Positions 1 to 6,452 of a stretch of 20,407 nt of DNA are shown piece after piece. A program made the translations under genes and the position numbers. Every line of letters starts with the position of its first letter. Positions within the stretch are counted from its first letter, which is position 1. The notes beneath the pieces were generated by a model that had not been told where the DNA came from, made no database searches, and saw nothing but the letters and a program-made list of their open reading frames with translations. This stretch comes from a virus, in the IMG/VR virus record IMGVR_UViG_3300046655_000080, positions 1 through 20,407 of that record. One strand, 5' to 3'.

Positions 1-212
1 TCAGGAAGCGCTCCTAGCTCGCCTCTAGGCCATTTAACCCGGAACTCGCTGTTCATCTCGATGTCGTGTTTAAGGCGTATTAATTCGAGTTCTAGCGCGC
101 TTATACGGTTGACTATGACGGAGTATGACCAGACGGCTGTAGCGACGCCTAGGACGACCTTAATCGCGAAGGCGGCGTTTGCTTTGATCTGTGTTGTTTC
201 GTCAAGTTTCAT
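1..212 (-). CDS. Small single-pass membrane protein, 3' end outside the window
   Basis: The first 70 residues are visible and the frame is still open at the window edge. Residues about 14-35 form one hydrophobic stretch (AAFAIKVVLGVATAVWSYSV), followed by a short charged helix and then the motif FRVKWPRGELGALP. From memory, small membrane proteins with this membrane helix, short coil and KWPRGELG pattern recur in marine tailed phages, usually without an assigned function. A holin or spanin-like role is possible because T7 lysis genes also lie among the terminase genes, but nothing here proves it. The ATG at 210-212 overlaps the end of the upstream gene by 11 bases in another frame, which suggests coupled translation. 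Confidence 0.75.
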   Translation of the reverse strand, partial: MKLDETTQIKANAAFAIKVVLGVATAVWSYSVIVNRISALELELIRLKHDIEMNSEFRVKWPRGELGALP

Positions 213-417
213 GCTTGTTTAAAGATTCTGAGTCGTCTTGTACCTCGTCTGTAAGACCCGCTATAAACGCGATATTAACGTAGTCTTGATCGGTCGCTAC
301 TTCTTTACCCCATTTAACCATCTTGTCGTGTGTATCGTCGTCCATTTCGAGTTCTAAGTCGTAACACGTTACTTCGGTTTCTTTGACGACTTTGATTGTG
401 GGTAATGGTTTTGTCAT
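202..417 (-). CDS. Small hypothetical phage protein, 71 aa
   Basis: A complete small ORF starting at ATG 415-417. The N-terminal half has alternating hydrophobic and charged residues (TIKVVKETEVTCYDLELEMD), suggesting a short beta hairpin. It is followed by an acidic stretch and a helical region (YVNIAFIAGL), and the last 15 residues are acidic and polar. There is no signal peptide or membrane helix. I do not recognise a named family, though small proteins with a similar DLE(L/V)E(M/L)DD start occur near terminase genes in marine phages by my recollection. It sits in a run of four small genes downstream of the large terminase and overlaps the next one by 11 bases. Function unknown. Confidence 0.65.
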   Translation of the reverse strand: MTKPLPTIKVVKETEVTCYDLELEMDDDTHDKMVKWGKEVATDQDYVNIAFIAGLTDEVQDDSESLNKHET

Positions 418-428
418 TGCTTCGTTTA

Positions 429-656
429 TTAAAACGACGTTGAGTCCCGGTCTTCTTCGTCGTCGTTAATCTCGTCGTCTAGGTCGATGTCTGACTCGAA
501 GCTTACATCGTCCAAAGGATCGATTAGGTAATCCATCTTGACGAGTTCAAGCGTACCGATAATGGTTGCGTGATTGAGGTCAAATTCAAGACGAAACTTA
601 TTAACGACGCCTTGAAGCTCAAATAAAAAAGCATCGGTTTGATCGTTGATATTCAT
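429..656 (-). CDS. Small acidic hypothetical protein, 75 aa
   Basis: The start is placed at ATG 654-656 because it forms an ATGA overlap with the stop of the upstream gene (653-655). An in-frame ATG at 671 would add five residues but overlap more. The N-terminal 45 residues look like two helices (DAFLFELQGVVNKFRLEFDL, then ATIIGTLELVKMDYLI). The last 30 or so residues are strongly acidic (DDEINDDEEDRDSTSF). The IGTLELVK pattern is typical of small phage proteins of unknown function. No membrane segment or catalytic motif is visible. An acidic tail can mimic DNA or bind basic partners, but that is speculation. Confidence 0.65.
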   Translation of the reverse strand: MNINDQTDAFLFELQGVVNKFRLEFDLNHATIIGTLELVKMDYLIDPLDDVSFESDIDLDDEINDDEEDRDSTSF

Positions 657-880
657 GGATTTATGAAACACTCGTAAAGTTTAGGGTTGACATTTTGAAA
701 TATTGTGTAAAATACATCTATAGGCGTTACAGCCTTAATCGCGTTATTAACGCGTTGGAAATTCGAAACAAACGAACCGCTTACTATGGAAACCGTTAGG
801 ATTGAAAAGTTTAAAACGGATCGTTTGGAAAGCGGCGTTATAAACGCGTTATAAACGCCGTTAGAACCAAACGTGTTCAT
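653..880 (-). CDS. Small putative membrane protein downstream of terminase, 75 aa
   Basis: I prefer the ATG at 878-880. AGGTGG lies 11 bases upstream of it, whereas the GTG at 893-895 has no clear ribosome binding site and overlaps the terminase further. Residues about 21-38 (SVLNFSILTVSIVSGSFV) could be one membrane helix, and a second, more amphipathic stretch (IDVFYTIFQNV) lies near the C-terminus. There are no cysteine pairs or enzyme motifs. The gene overlaps the terminase large subunit by 20 bases and the next gene by 4 (ATGA). T7 keeps lysis genes close to its terminase, so a lysis accessory role is conceivable but not shown. I recognise no family. Confidence 0.6.
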   Translation of the reverse strand: MNTFGSNGVYNAFITPLSKRSVLNFSILTVSIVSGSFVSNFQRVNNAIKAVTPIDVFYTIFQNVNPKLYECFINP

Positions 881-2534
881 TATGACGTTTTCCACCTAAA
901 GCGGAGTTCATAAAGCGTTCTAATTCTTTATCCATCAGTTCGTTCCTTCTGTCGTTCATTTTCAAGTCGGCGTTAGACGCCATTTGCTCGACCCAATATC
1001 CTATAGCGATTGCAAGCGCGTCTAACCTATCGTCTTGAAGAAGCGCTCCCTTGTCGGCTGTAATACGACTTAATTGATGTATTAAAGTGTACTTCGTTTG
1101 CTGTTCAATAGGGTAGGAAAGTACGCTTTGATAGTCGTCTTTAACGACGTTTAAATCGACGATTAACCTATGCGCATTCATAACGGGTTCCATCGTGTCA
1201 ATAATACGTCTTTCCTTTTGGATGTTGTGTCGAACCTCGTTCATGGTGACAGGGTGAACGGCGTTTATAACGGGCTTGAAAAGCTCGCTAAACATACCGT
1301 CTCCAAAGTTCGATTCGACAATAACTTCGTTGACCTTATATCGAGCGGCTAGGAGAGCGAGTTGTTTAAGAACGTTTTCACCGTATCCACCACGAATACC
1401 GCCACAGGCGTGTACGAATAGAAACCCGTTTAACATCTTAACGACGGCATAACCTGTTTCATCTCTACCCCGTCCCGAAGGATCGATCGCCATGACGGAG
1501 CCTGTGTAGTCAACCATCTCGCCTAGAGCTTGAAAGGGACGATGAAAGCGATCCCCGCTAAAGCCGACGTTAGGAACGTCGTTTATAACTTGTTCAGGAC
1601 TGGACGCCCAAACGTACTTCTCACACGCCACATCGTTGTCTAAGTCGGTAATGATTAGATCGTTGATCTTTAGTGGGTATCTGTCAGCGTCGCTTAATCG
1701 CGGGTTAAGCATGAACTGAAGTGCGTACCCGGAACGTCCGTATGAAAGCTTTCGTTCTTCAAGGTCAATATCCGTAAAGCGTAAAGGCTCGGTTGTGTGT
1801 CCGATGTTAGATTCCGTCACAGACGCCACTAGGAACGGCGATAGGGCTTCTTCGTATGTCTTGGTATTCACATCGCTTGAAACGTACTCTGAAGGCCATA
1901 TACGCGTGTTGTAGCCCCGTTCTCTTAGTTTTGTGTATATGGAGTCCTCGCATTGAGGTGTACCGAGAAAGATGATCCTAGAGTCGTCTAGGGGCTTTAC
2001 AATGGCGTCAAACTCTTTGACTTGATCGGATAGCTTATCCCGCATCCCTTGGGTTGCTGAGTTGTTCGCTACCTCGATGTCATCAGCGACGATTATGTCG
2101 GCACGACTACCCGTCAACTGTGACGTTATACCAAGCGATTTAACCGATGGTGCGTGTGAAGCGGGAGCAGGGCCGACGTCAAAGCTGATCTTAGAAAAGC
2201 GTTGTCCGTCCTTTGGCTTGAGTCCTGCGAGTATTGGTAGTTCGTTGATAAGACGTAATGTAAATGTACTAAAGTCATCAGAACGCGTTTTAGACGCCGA
2301 TACCACAAGGATGTTAAGTGCCGGGTTTAGGTACAACTGATGAACGACATAAGCCGAACACAGCCACGATTTACCGACGCCTCGAAACGCTTGTATAACG
2401 GATCGTTTAGGGCCGCCTTGTAGGTACTGACAGATGTCGTATTGAAGCGGCGTTGGGTCGGGTAGTCCTAGATGCTTCCAACAGATGTATACGAAGTTAC
2501 GAAGGTCTCGTAGTTCGTCAGGTATGTTGCTCAT
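861..2534 (-). CDS. terL: Terminase large subunit (T7 gp19-like, DNA maturase B)
   Basis: This is the ATP-driven DNA packaging motor and headful or concatemer nuclease, 557 aa against about 586 in T7. The N-terminal ATPase shows a Walker A with the sequence FRGVGKS (residues 50-56), a Walker B with IIVADDIE (147-154) and a coupling motif LGTP (190-193). The C-terminal RNase H-like nuclease has its expected acidic residues in MAIDPSGRGRDETG (D351), VESNFGDGMF (E407, D412) and DDRLDALA (D501, D502, D505). All key residues are intact. TGSRADIIVADDIEVANNSA is close to the pattern I recall from marine T7-like phages. Its ATG overlaps the small terminase stop by one base (TGATG), which implies translational coupling. 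Confidence 0.97.
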   Translation of the reverse strand: MSNIPDELRDLRNFVYICWKHLGLPDPTPLQYDICQYLQGGPKRSVIQAFRGVGKSWLCSAYVVHQLYLNPALNILVVSASKTRSDDFSTFTLRLINELPILAGLKPKDGQRFSKISFDVGPAPASHAPSVKSLGITSQLTGSRADIIVADDIEVANNSATQGMRDKLSDQVKEFDAIVKPLDDSRIIFLGTPQCEDSIYTKLRERGYNTRIWPSEYVSSDVNTKTYEEALSPFLVASVTESNIGHTTEPLRFTDIDLEERKLSYGRSGYALQFMLNPRLSDADRYPLKINDLIITDLDNDVACEKYVWASSPEQVINDVPNVGFSGDRFHRPFQALGEMVDYTGSVMAIDPSGRGRDETGYAVVKMLNGFLFVHACGGIRGGYGENVLKQLALLAARYKVNEVIVESNFGDGMFSELFKPVINAVHPVTMNEVRHNIQKERRIIDTMEPVMNAHRLIVDLNVVKDDYQSVLSYPIEQQTKYTLIHQLSRITADKGALLQDDRLDALAIAIGYWVEQMASNADLKMNDRRNELMDKELERFMNSALGGKRHNEHVWF

Positions 2535-2779
2535 CAGTTCGACTGACGCATCGCTTCCTTGTCGTCATCAGACGCTTCAAACGGCAGAACTTCAGCGAGG
2601 TTACCAAGCGGTGATCCTTGTTCGGTAACGGATATAATAGCGTTATCTTTTAAGAACTGTCTGGAGCCGTTAAGGATAGCGGCGTTGTAGTCGCCTGTTT
2701 CCCGCATCTCAAGGATTGCTTCCTTGTAGACATCAGCGGTTAAGATTTGTAGTTGTTCTAGTTGTTCTCGTTTCTTCAT
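2534..2779 (-). CDS. terS: Terminase small subunit (T7 gp18-like, DNA maturase A)
   Basis: 81 aa, against about 89 in T7 gp18. It would recognise the packaging site and regulate the large subunit. Residues 1-30 are a charged helix (KKREQLEQLQILTADVYKEA). The central part holds the pattern AAILNGSRQFLKDNAI typical of this family as I remember it. The C-terminal third is acidic with LAEVLPFEA, probably the contact region for the large terminase. The position directly upstream of terL, with a one-base overlap (TGATG), supports the assignment. There is no clear Shine-Dalgarno sequence; the start follows AACAACTATT. Confidence 0.85.
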   Translation of the reverse strand: MKKREQLEQLQILTADVYKEAILEMRETGDYNAAILNGSRQFLKDNAIISVTEQGSPLGNLAEVLPFEASDDDKEAMRQSN

Positions 2780-2787
2780 AATAGTTG

Positions 2788-2931
2788 TTACTTCCCTACG
2801 CGTTTTAAGGCGAGATTATGAGCTTGTGTAAAGTTGCGTCCCTTTTTCATCTCCGTCTCCATCAACTTCATGTGTTTCTTAGAGTGATGCTTGGAGTGAC
2901 GTTTAAGGGTGAGCTTTTGTCTTTTGTTCAT
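2788..2931 (-). CDS. Tiny basic His/Lys-rich phage protein, 47 aa
   Basis: The protein begins MNKRQKLTLKRHSKHHSKKH and ends ALKRVGK. It is strongly basic in its first half, with a central amphipathic helix (MKLMETEMKKG) and the tail FTQAHNLALKRVGK. Very similar 45-50 residue proteins (a KxHSKHHSKKHM core followed by an FTxAHxxAxKxVGK tail) recur in marine podophages by my recollection, always of unknown function. The ATG at 2929-2931 forms an ATGA overlap with the stop of the upstream adhesin gene, and the stop lies 8 bases before the small terminase start. That conserved spacing supports real translation. Charge suggests nucleic-acid binding, but this is inference. Confidence 0.75.
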   Translation of the reverse strand: MNKRQKLTLKRHSKHHSKKHMKLMETEMKKGRNFTQAHNLALKRVGK

Positions 2932-4145
2932 CGTACGATAGTTACGTCGTTAAGGCGCGATCCTACATTGAATAAAGAGGTGTCTATGTATAGGTCGTTA
3001 CCGTTGGTTAATGTTGTGTGTGTGTGAAAAGTTACGTAGTCCTGACCGTCGCCTACAGCTTGTCGCTTTTGAAAGTGTATGGTGTTATCTGCGGAGTAAT
3101 GACGAATACGGAAGAAGTCTCCTGTCGACACATTACCCGCTGTAAGTACTTTAGTAGCGCCTACCCATCCTGAACCGTTGTAATTTAAAACCAAACGAAA
3201 GGGATTGATGTCCGCAAAGTCTACATCGGAGTAGGTTAATCCGACTCTAATCGGCGCTTGAGCTATTTGAAACTGCACATAACCGTCGGAGTTTCCTCCA
3301 ATCGCTTGAACGCTTGATGCTCCCGCGTTGTATCCGGCTGATCCGCTTATCTTCTCGATCGTGCCTCCGGCATATACCTGTACAGAACCACCTGAGATCG
3401 CGCCTTGAAACACAGAAATACTTGATATTGAACGCGTTCCGTGAAGCGTATCTAATCGTATTCCTGCCATTGCGTGATCGGCAACCGTGTATTCAACAAA
3501 GCCGGGAGAAGGTGGGATTTGCACAACATTACCGTGCATATTACCGTCTGATTTAACGAGCCTGAAACCCGCGTTACCTGTGTTCGTATCGTAGCGTTCT
3601 ACTTTAACAATGATCTTTGTGCCGATAGCTAACGGGCTACTGAACATTTGTTGTAGTGCTACAGCCCCGTTTAAACCGTCAACACGCCCAAGCGCTAATT
3701 GATCGGCGTCTAAAGTTCCGTTTTGCAATACCCAATTCGTAGGAACGTCTCCTGTAACGCTACTAAAATCGCCGTTGCTAATCTTCTCACCACTTAGATT
3801 GATCTCGCTTATATTCGTCCAATTAACGGTCTCAGACGACATACTACCGTCTCCTGAACTCGATCCACCGCCGTTTTCTAACGTGACCAGACGCGCAGTA
3901 AGCGCCGCCATAGTCGTGTCCTTTAGCGTCTTATCGTTTTCTAACTGCAATAACTGAGCGTCTTTAGCTATCTTATCAGTTTCAAGTTGAATCAGTTTAG
4001 CGTCCTTTAAAAGCTTATCGCTTTCTAAAAGATTAATACGGGCTTCTTTAGAACCGAGTTTAACGTGCGCTTGAGCCGCTGATGAATGCGTTCTTGTTAG
4101 AGCTTGTCGAAGCTGTTCGGAATCTCTGCGTCGAGGAAGTGGCAT
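2928..4145 (-). CDS. Putative tail appendage or receptor-binding protein with coiled coil and lectin-like domains
   Basis: 405 aa in three parts. Residues 32-90 are a coiled coil built from three 14-residue repeats (pattern LIQLETDKIAKDAQ). Residues 91-103 are a Gly/Ser linker. The rest is beta-rich: residues 104-250 include KISNGDFS and VPTNWVLQNGTL, which resemble carbohydrate-binding jelly rolls with a "NGDFE...W" opening, and residues 253-405 form a second sandwich ending FHTHTTLTNGNDLYID. A trimeric stalk followed by sugar-binding heads would suit a virion adhesin. T7 has no counterpart between fibre and small terminase. No signal peptide, protease or chaperone domain is visible. Assignment as an adhesin is inference from architecture and context. 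Confidence 0.65.
   Translation of the reverse strand: MPLPRRRDSEQLRQALTRTHSSAAQAHVKLGSKEARINLLESDKLLKDAKLIQLETDKIAKDAQLLQLENDKTLKDTTMAALTARLVTLENGGGSSSGDGSMSSETVNWTNISEINLSGEKISNGDFSSVTGDVPTNWVLQNGTLDADQLALGRVDGLNGAVALQQMFSSPLAIGTKIIVKVERYDTNTGNAGFRLVKSDGNMHGNVVQIPPSPGFVEYTVADHAMAGIRLDTLHGTRSISSISVFQGAISGGSVQVYAGGTIEKISGSAGYNAGASSVQAIGGNSDGYVQFQIAQAPIRVGLTYSDVDFADINPFRLVLNYNGSGWVGATKVLTAGNVSTGDFFRIRHYSADNTIHFQKRQAVGDGQDYVTFHTHTTLTNGNDLYIDTSLFNVGSRLNDVTIVR
3912..4037 (-). repeat. Three 14-residue (42-base) coiled-coil repeats
   Basis: Residues 37-78 of the putative adhesin are three consecutive units: INLLESDKLLKDAK, LIQLETDKIAKDAQ and LLQLENDKTLKDTT. Each unit is two heptads with the frame L-x-x-L-E-x-D-K-x-x-K-D. 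The exact two-heptad period suggests expansion by duplication and gives a rigid, probably trimeric, stalk. Confidence 0.85.
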
Positions 4146-4148
4146 GGT

Positions 4149-4388
4149 TCAGCATTTCCAACGACGTAGCGCCAGAGCCTTTCTAGTTGGTCGTCCTTTG
4201 CTGTCTTTCATCGGGCCTTTAACGCCGCCCATACGCGCACAGAACGACCGCTTACGACCGCCTCCACCCGGTTGAGGGGCTTTGAGGTTCGATCCTGTCT
4301 TACTGTTGTAATACGCCCGTCCTTTCGCGGTTAAGCCGCCTTTCTTGGACTTGTGTTCTTTACGTAGTGATACTCCTTTACGCTTCAC
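4149..4388 (-). CDS. Small basic conserved phage protein (KKGGLTAKGRxxYN / SFCARMxGVKGP), 79 aa
   Basis: The start is GTG at 4386-4388, sharing four bases (GTGA) with the stop of the upstream micro-ORF. The protein is very basic and carries SKKGGLTAKGRAYYN, TGSNLKAPQP, RKRSFCARMGGVKGPM and DSKGRPTRKALALRRWKC. From memory these blocks define a small family of uncharacterised proteins common in marine cyanophages and other podo- and myophages, so I expect strong homologues (a DUF6321-type protein). Two cysteines, C50 and the terminal C79, are part of the conserved blocks. No enzyme motif is visible; RNA or DNA binding is plausible from the charge. Two bases separate its stop from the ATG-bearing leader of the adhesin gene. 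Confidence 0.8.
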   Translation of the reverse strand: MKRKGVSLRKEHKSKKGGLTAKGRAYYNSKTGSNLKAPQPGGGGRKRSFCARMGGVKGPMKDSKGRPTRKALALRRWKC

Positions 4389-4513
4389 TTCTTCGGAAAG
4401 CCTTTCTTCATATTACTGTAAGCCTTCGAAGAGACTGTTGATTTACTTTTAGGACGACTTATACCGAGTTTACGGCGTCGGTTCATGTTTGCGTATAATC
4501 CTTTTCTTTTCAT
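4385..4513 (-). CDS. Tiny basic protein MKRKGLYANMNRRRK..., 42 aa
   Basis: The protein starts MKRKGLYANMNRRRKLG and ends YSNMKKGFPKK. The pattern "KGLYANxxxRRKLGxSRPKSKST...AYxNMKxGFxKK" is one I recall from many marine podophages, where the protein has no known function. It is bracketed by two four-base overlaps: ATGA with the upstream membrane protein (4510-4513) and GTGA with the downstream gene (4385-4388). Such coupling supports real translation. It contains about 40 percent Lys plus Arg and no acidic residues, so binding to nucleic acid or to virion proteins is likely, but this is inference. Confidence 0.75.
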   Translation of the reverse strand: MKRKGLYANMNRRRKLGISRPKSKSTVSSKAYSNMKKGFPKK

Positions 4514-4800
4514 CTTTTCATTAGCATCTCCATCATGCGATCTAGTTTTGAGTTAATTTCTTTTACCGTTATTTCCAACCCGCTCATGCGGTTTTCAACG
4601 GCGTTATCACGTTCACGTTGTGAAGCTAGTTCGACCTCTATCTTAGTCAGACGGTCTTCGTCCTTTTCCAAACGGTCAGAAAACTTCTTGAATATCCACC
4701 CAAAGACGCCCATAGCGATCGCTAAAAGCGTGTCTAGGAAGTGGGAGATTTGTTCGGTCATGACGTTATGCGAGAGTGAGTAGTCGTGATTGCCATACAT
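4510..4800 (-). CDS. Membrane-anchored coiled-coil protein, candidate holin or lysis protein
   Basis: With the start at ATG 4798-4800 the protein has 96 residues. Residues 21-37 (FLDTLLAIAMGVFGWIF) are a membrane helix. Residues 38-96 form a charged coiled coil rich in E, K and R (SDRLEKDEDRLTKIEVELAS) ending MMEMLMKR. One helix with a cytoplasmic or periplasmic coil, placed directly after the tail fibre, corresponds to the T7 gene 17.5 holin position. A spanin or a virion-associated protein is also possible. The start is uncertain: ATG at 4761 would give 83 residues and keeps the membrane helix, while a TTG at 4839 would overlap the fibre gene. None has a clear Shine-Dalgarno sequence. Confidence 0.65.
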   Translation of the reverse strand: MYGNHDYSLSHNVMTEQISHFLDTLLAIAMGVFGWIFKKFSDRLEKDEDRLTKIEVELASQRERDNAVENRMSGLEITVKEINSKLDRMMEMLMKR

Positions 4801-4820
4801 TAGGTGGTTAGAAGGATTAA

Positions 4821-6446
4821 TTAGTGAAGGGGTACCCAAGATCCGCCTGCTCGTCCGTAGAACTTATTAGCGGTGGTGTTGTAAATCATTTCGCCATCGG
4901 TCGGACTCGCTATGTCAATCATTTGAGTAGTAGTCATACGAGGCATAATCATGCCTCCAGTTGTTGAAGCTACTTCGAGGGGCGCACTAGGACTCGCCGT
5001 TCCAATCCCGACTTTTCCTGCGGAGTCGATAGTCAGCTTATCCGAGGCTCCCCTTGTTATATGTGCTTTATTATTTGCATCGATATAAAGCCTTAAACTA
5101 TCGATACCTACACCTCCAGCATGACCCAACAGAAGTCCGCCGAGATTGCTTGAATCCCCGTCGAGATGTAAGACAGCTGAGGGACTATCCGTTCCAATCC
5201 CGACCTTGCCGTTTCGGTCAATACGCATTGCTTCTATTAATGGATCGCCACTTGTACCGCCTTGATGTACCTCGAAAGCTAGTCCTACATTATTTGAGTC
5301 CACATCGGTCTGTACCGCTGTAATTGCCGCGTGTTTACCTCCTGCTCCTGTTAGAGCGGTAAAAGCTACCGAGCCGCCTTTATTACCACTTCCTTCTGTC
5401 GTATTACTTTTAATTAATAAACCGACTTGACTAAAATCGTTTGTACTAAGTGAGTATGTACCCGCATCTGTTTCTACAGCTAACTTTGCATCAGGACTCG
5501 CCGTTCCAATCCCGACATTTCCAGTTGTCTGTATGTTAAAAATAGAATCACTTGTACTTACCTTACCAGATGTAATCGAACCGTCTTGTATCTCACTATT
5601 GGTCACGGCGTTAGTAGCGATCTTAGCGGTCGTAATCGCGTCATCTTGTATCTTAGCGGTCGTAATTGCGTTATCATCAATCTTGTCGGTTGTTAAATTA
5701 CTTGTCACAGGAACCGCATAACCGCGTTGTACAACAACAATAGCGGCGCTCGTAGGAGGCGCGCTTGTAAAGGTAATAGTGTTCGCGTTTGCATCGATCG
5801 CATAAGCGGTTGTAGGCGCTTGTAAGACGCCGTCTATAGCGACTTCATACATTGTGTCACCATCGAGGTTAATCGCGGGACTAAACGTAAAAGCGGTCGT
5901 GGTGTTGTCGCCTGTAAAGGTGTACTTAGATGATACGGTTGATGATCCTGTAATCGTGTTACTGATTTGAGTATCGACATAGTTCTTTGTAGAAGCGCTT
6001 TGAACAAGGGTAGGGTCAGTAACGTTTACAAGCTCCTGAGACTTTGCATCCCATTTTGTAGTGTCACCAACTTTCTTCTGAAGAGACAGGTCGTTCATAG
6101 CCGCGATCTCTTCGTTTAAATACAAGTTATGCAGATACGACTTATCGAGTTCAGTCTCGTTTAAAACCGAACCATTAACGAAGTTTACAAGCGGTGCGTC
6201 TGAATCGGCGTTTGAATCGCGTTTAACACGCACGACTTGTCCGGCGGTTATACCGCTTGCCACACGGACGCGTTTGTCAGGCGACGTTTGAATCGAGTAG
6301 TTAGACGACGCTAAAACTGATCCATCGACCTCTACAACGATATGTGACGCGTCGAGAAATGGGAAGTTAAACACGAAGCCATAAGCGGCGTCACTCGAAT
6401 CGAGTTGTGCCGACGTTGCGGTGTAGTCGTTAAATGTATTTGCCAT
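4821..6446 (-). CDS. Tail fibre protein with T7 gp17-like N-terminal domain
   Basis: 541 aa. Residues 1-130 match the particle-anchoring domain of T7 gp17 (TSAQLDSSDAAYGFVFNFPF, then HIVVEVDGS and YLHNLYLNEEIA). Residues 170-245 hold a second domain of similar design (FTFSPAINLDGDTMYEVAIDG ... VVVQRGYA). Residues 251-296 are decapeptide repeats of the ITTAKIQDDA type. Residues 308-490 contain three VGIGTxSPxxxL modules, which are typical of marine phage fibres. The C-terminus (MPRMTTTQMIDIASPTDGEM) is a common tip module, and no intramolecular chaperone is seen. T7 gp17 has 553 residues, so length fits. Its ATG lies 6 bases after the gp16-like stop. It would bind the host receptor as a trimer. 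Confidence 0.88.
   Translation of the reverse strand: MANTFNDYTATSAQLDSSDAAYGFVFNFPFLDASHIVVEVDGSVLASSNYSIQTSPDKRVRVASGITAGQVVRVKRDSNADSDAPLVNFVNGSVLNETELDKSYLHNLYLNEEIAAMNDLSLQKKVGDTTKWDAKSQELVNVTDPTLVQSASTKNYVDTQISNTITGSSTVSSKYTFTGDNTTTAFTFSPAINLDGDTMYEVAIDGVLQAPTTAYAIDANANTITFTSAPPTSAAIVVVQRGYAVPVTSNLTTDKIDDNAITTAKIQDDAITTAKIATNAVTNSEIQDGSITSGKVSTSDSIFNIQTTGNVGIGTASPDAKLAVETDAGTYSLSTNDFSQVGLLIKSNTTEGSGNKGGSVAFTALTGAGGKHAAITAVQTDVDSNNVGLAFEVHQGGTSGDPLIEAMRIDRNGKVGIGTDSPSAVLHLDGDSSNLGGLLLGHAGGVGIDSLRLYIDANNKAHITRGASDKLTIDSAGKVGIGTASPSAPLEVASTTGGMIMPRMTTTQMIDIASPTDGEMIYNTTANKFYGRAGGSWVPLH
4989..5516 (-). repeat. Three VGIGT fibre modules with shared 16-24 base DNA repeats
   Basis: The DNA encoding VGIGT(A/D)SP occurs three times. 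The + strand string ccgttccaatcccgac is present in all three copies (ending about 5012, 5204 and 5516). The outer two copies, 4989-5012 and 5493-5516, match over 24 bases. Such identical stretches can serve as recombination sites for swapping fibre parts between phages. Each copy starts a separate module in the distal fibre. Confidence 0.8.
5559..5696 (-). repeat. Tandem decapeptide (30-base) repeats in the fibre shaft
   Basis: Residues 251-296 of the tail fibre read as 10-residue units: LTTDKIDDNA, ITTAKIQDDA, ITTAKIATNA, VTNSEIQDGS and ITSGKV. At DNA level two units share the + strand string tcttagcggtcgtaat. These repeats probably form an extended trimeric shaft linking the virion-bound domain to the tip. 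Confidence 0.85.
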
Positions 6447-6452
6447 GTTATT

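Noticed and set aside
657-671. Longer start for the acidic protein at 429-656
   Set aside because: The ATG at 654-656 makes a four-base ATGA overlap, a pattern repeated elsewhere in this genome; the longer form has no ribosome binding site.
4801-4839. TTG start extending the membrane coiled-coil protein into the fibre gene
   Set aside because: It would overlap the fibre end by 19 bases with a rare start, while in-frame ATGs lie at 4800 and 4761.
4821-4990. Peptidase S74-type intramolecular chaperone at the fibre C-terminus
   Set aside because: The end reads as a short tip module (PTDGEMIYNTTANKF); the chaperone's catalytic Ser/Lys region is absent.
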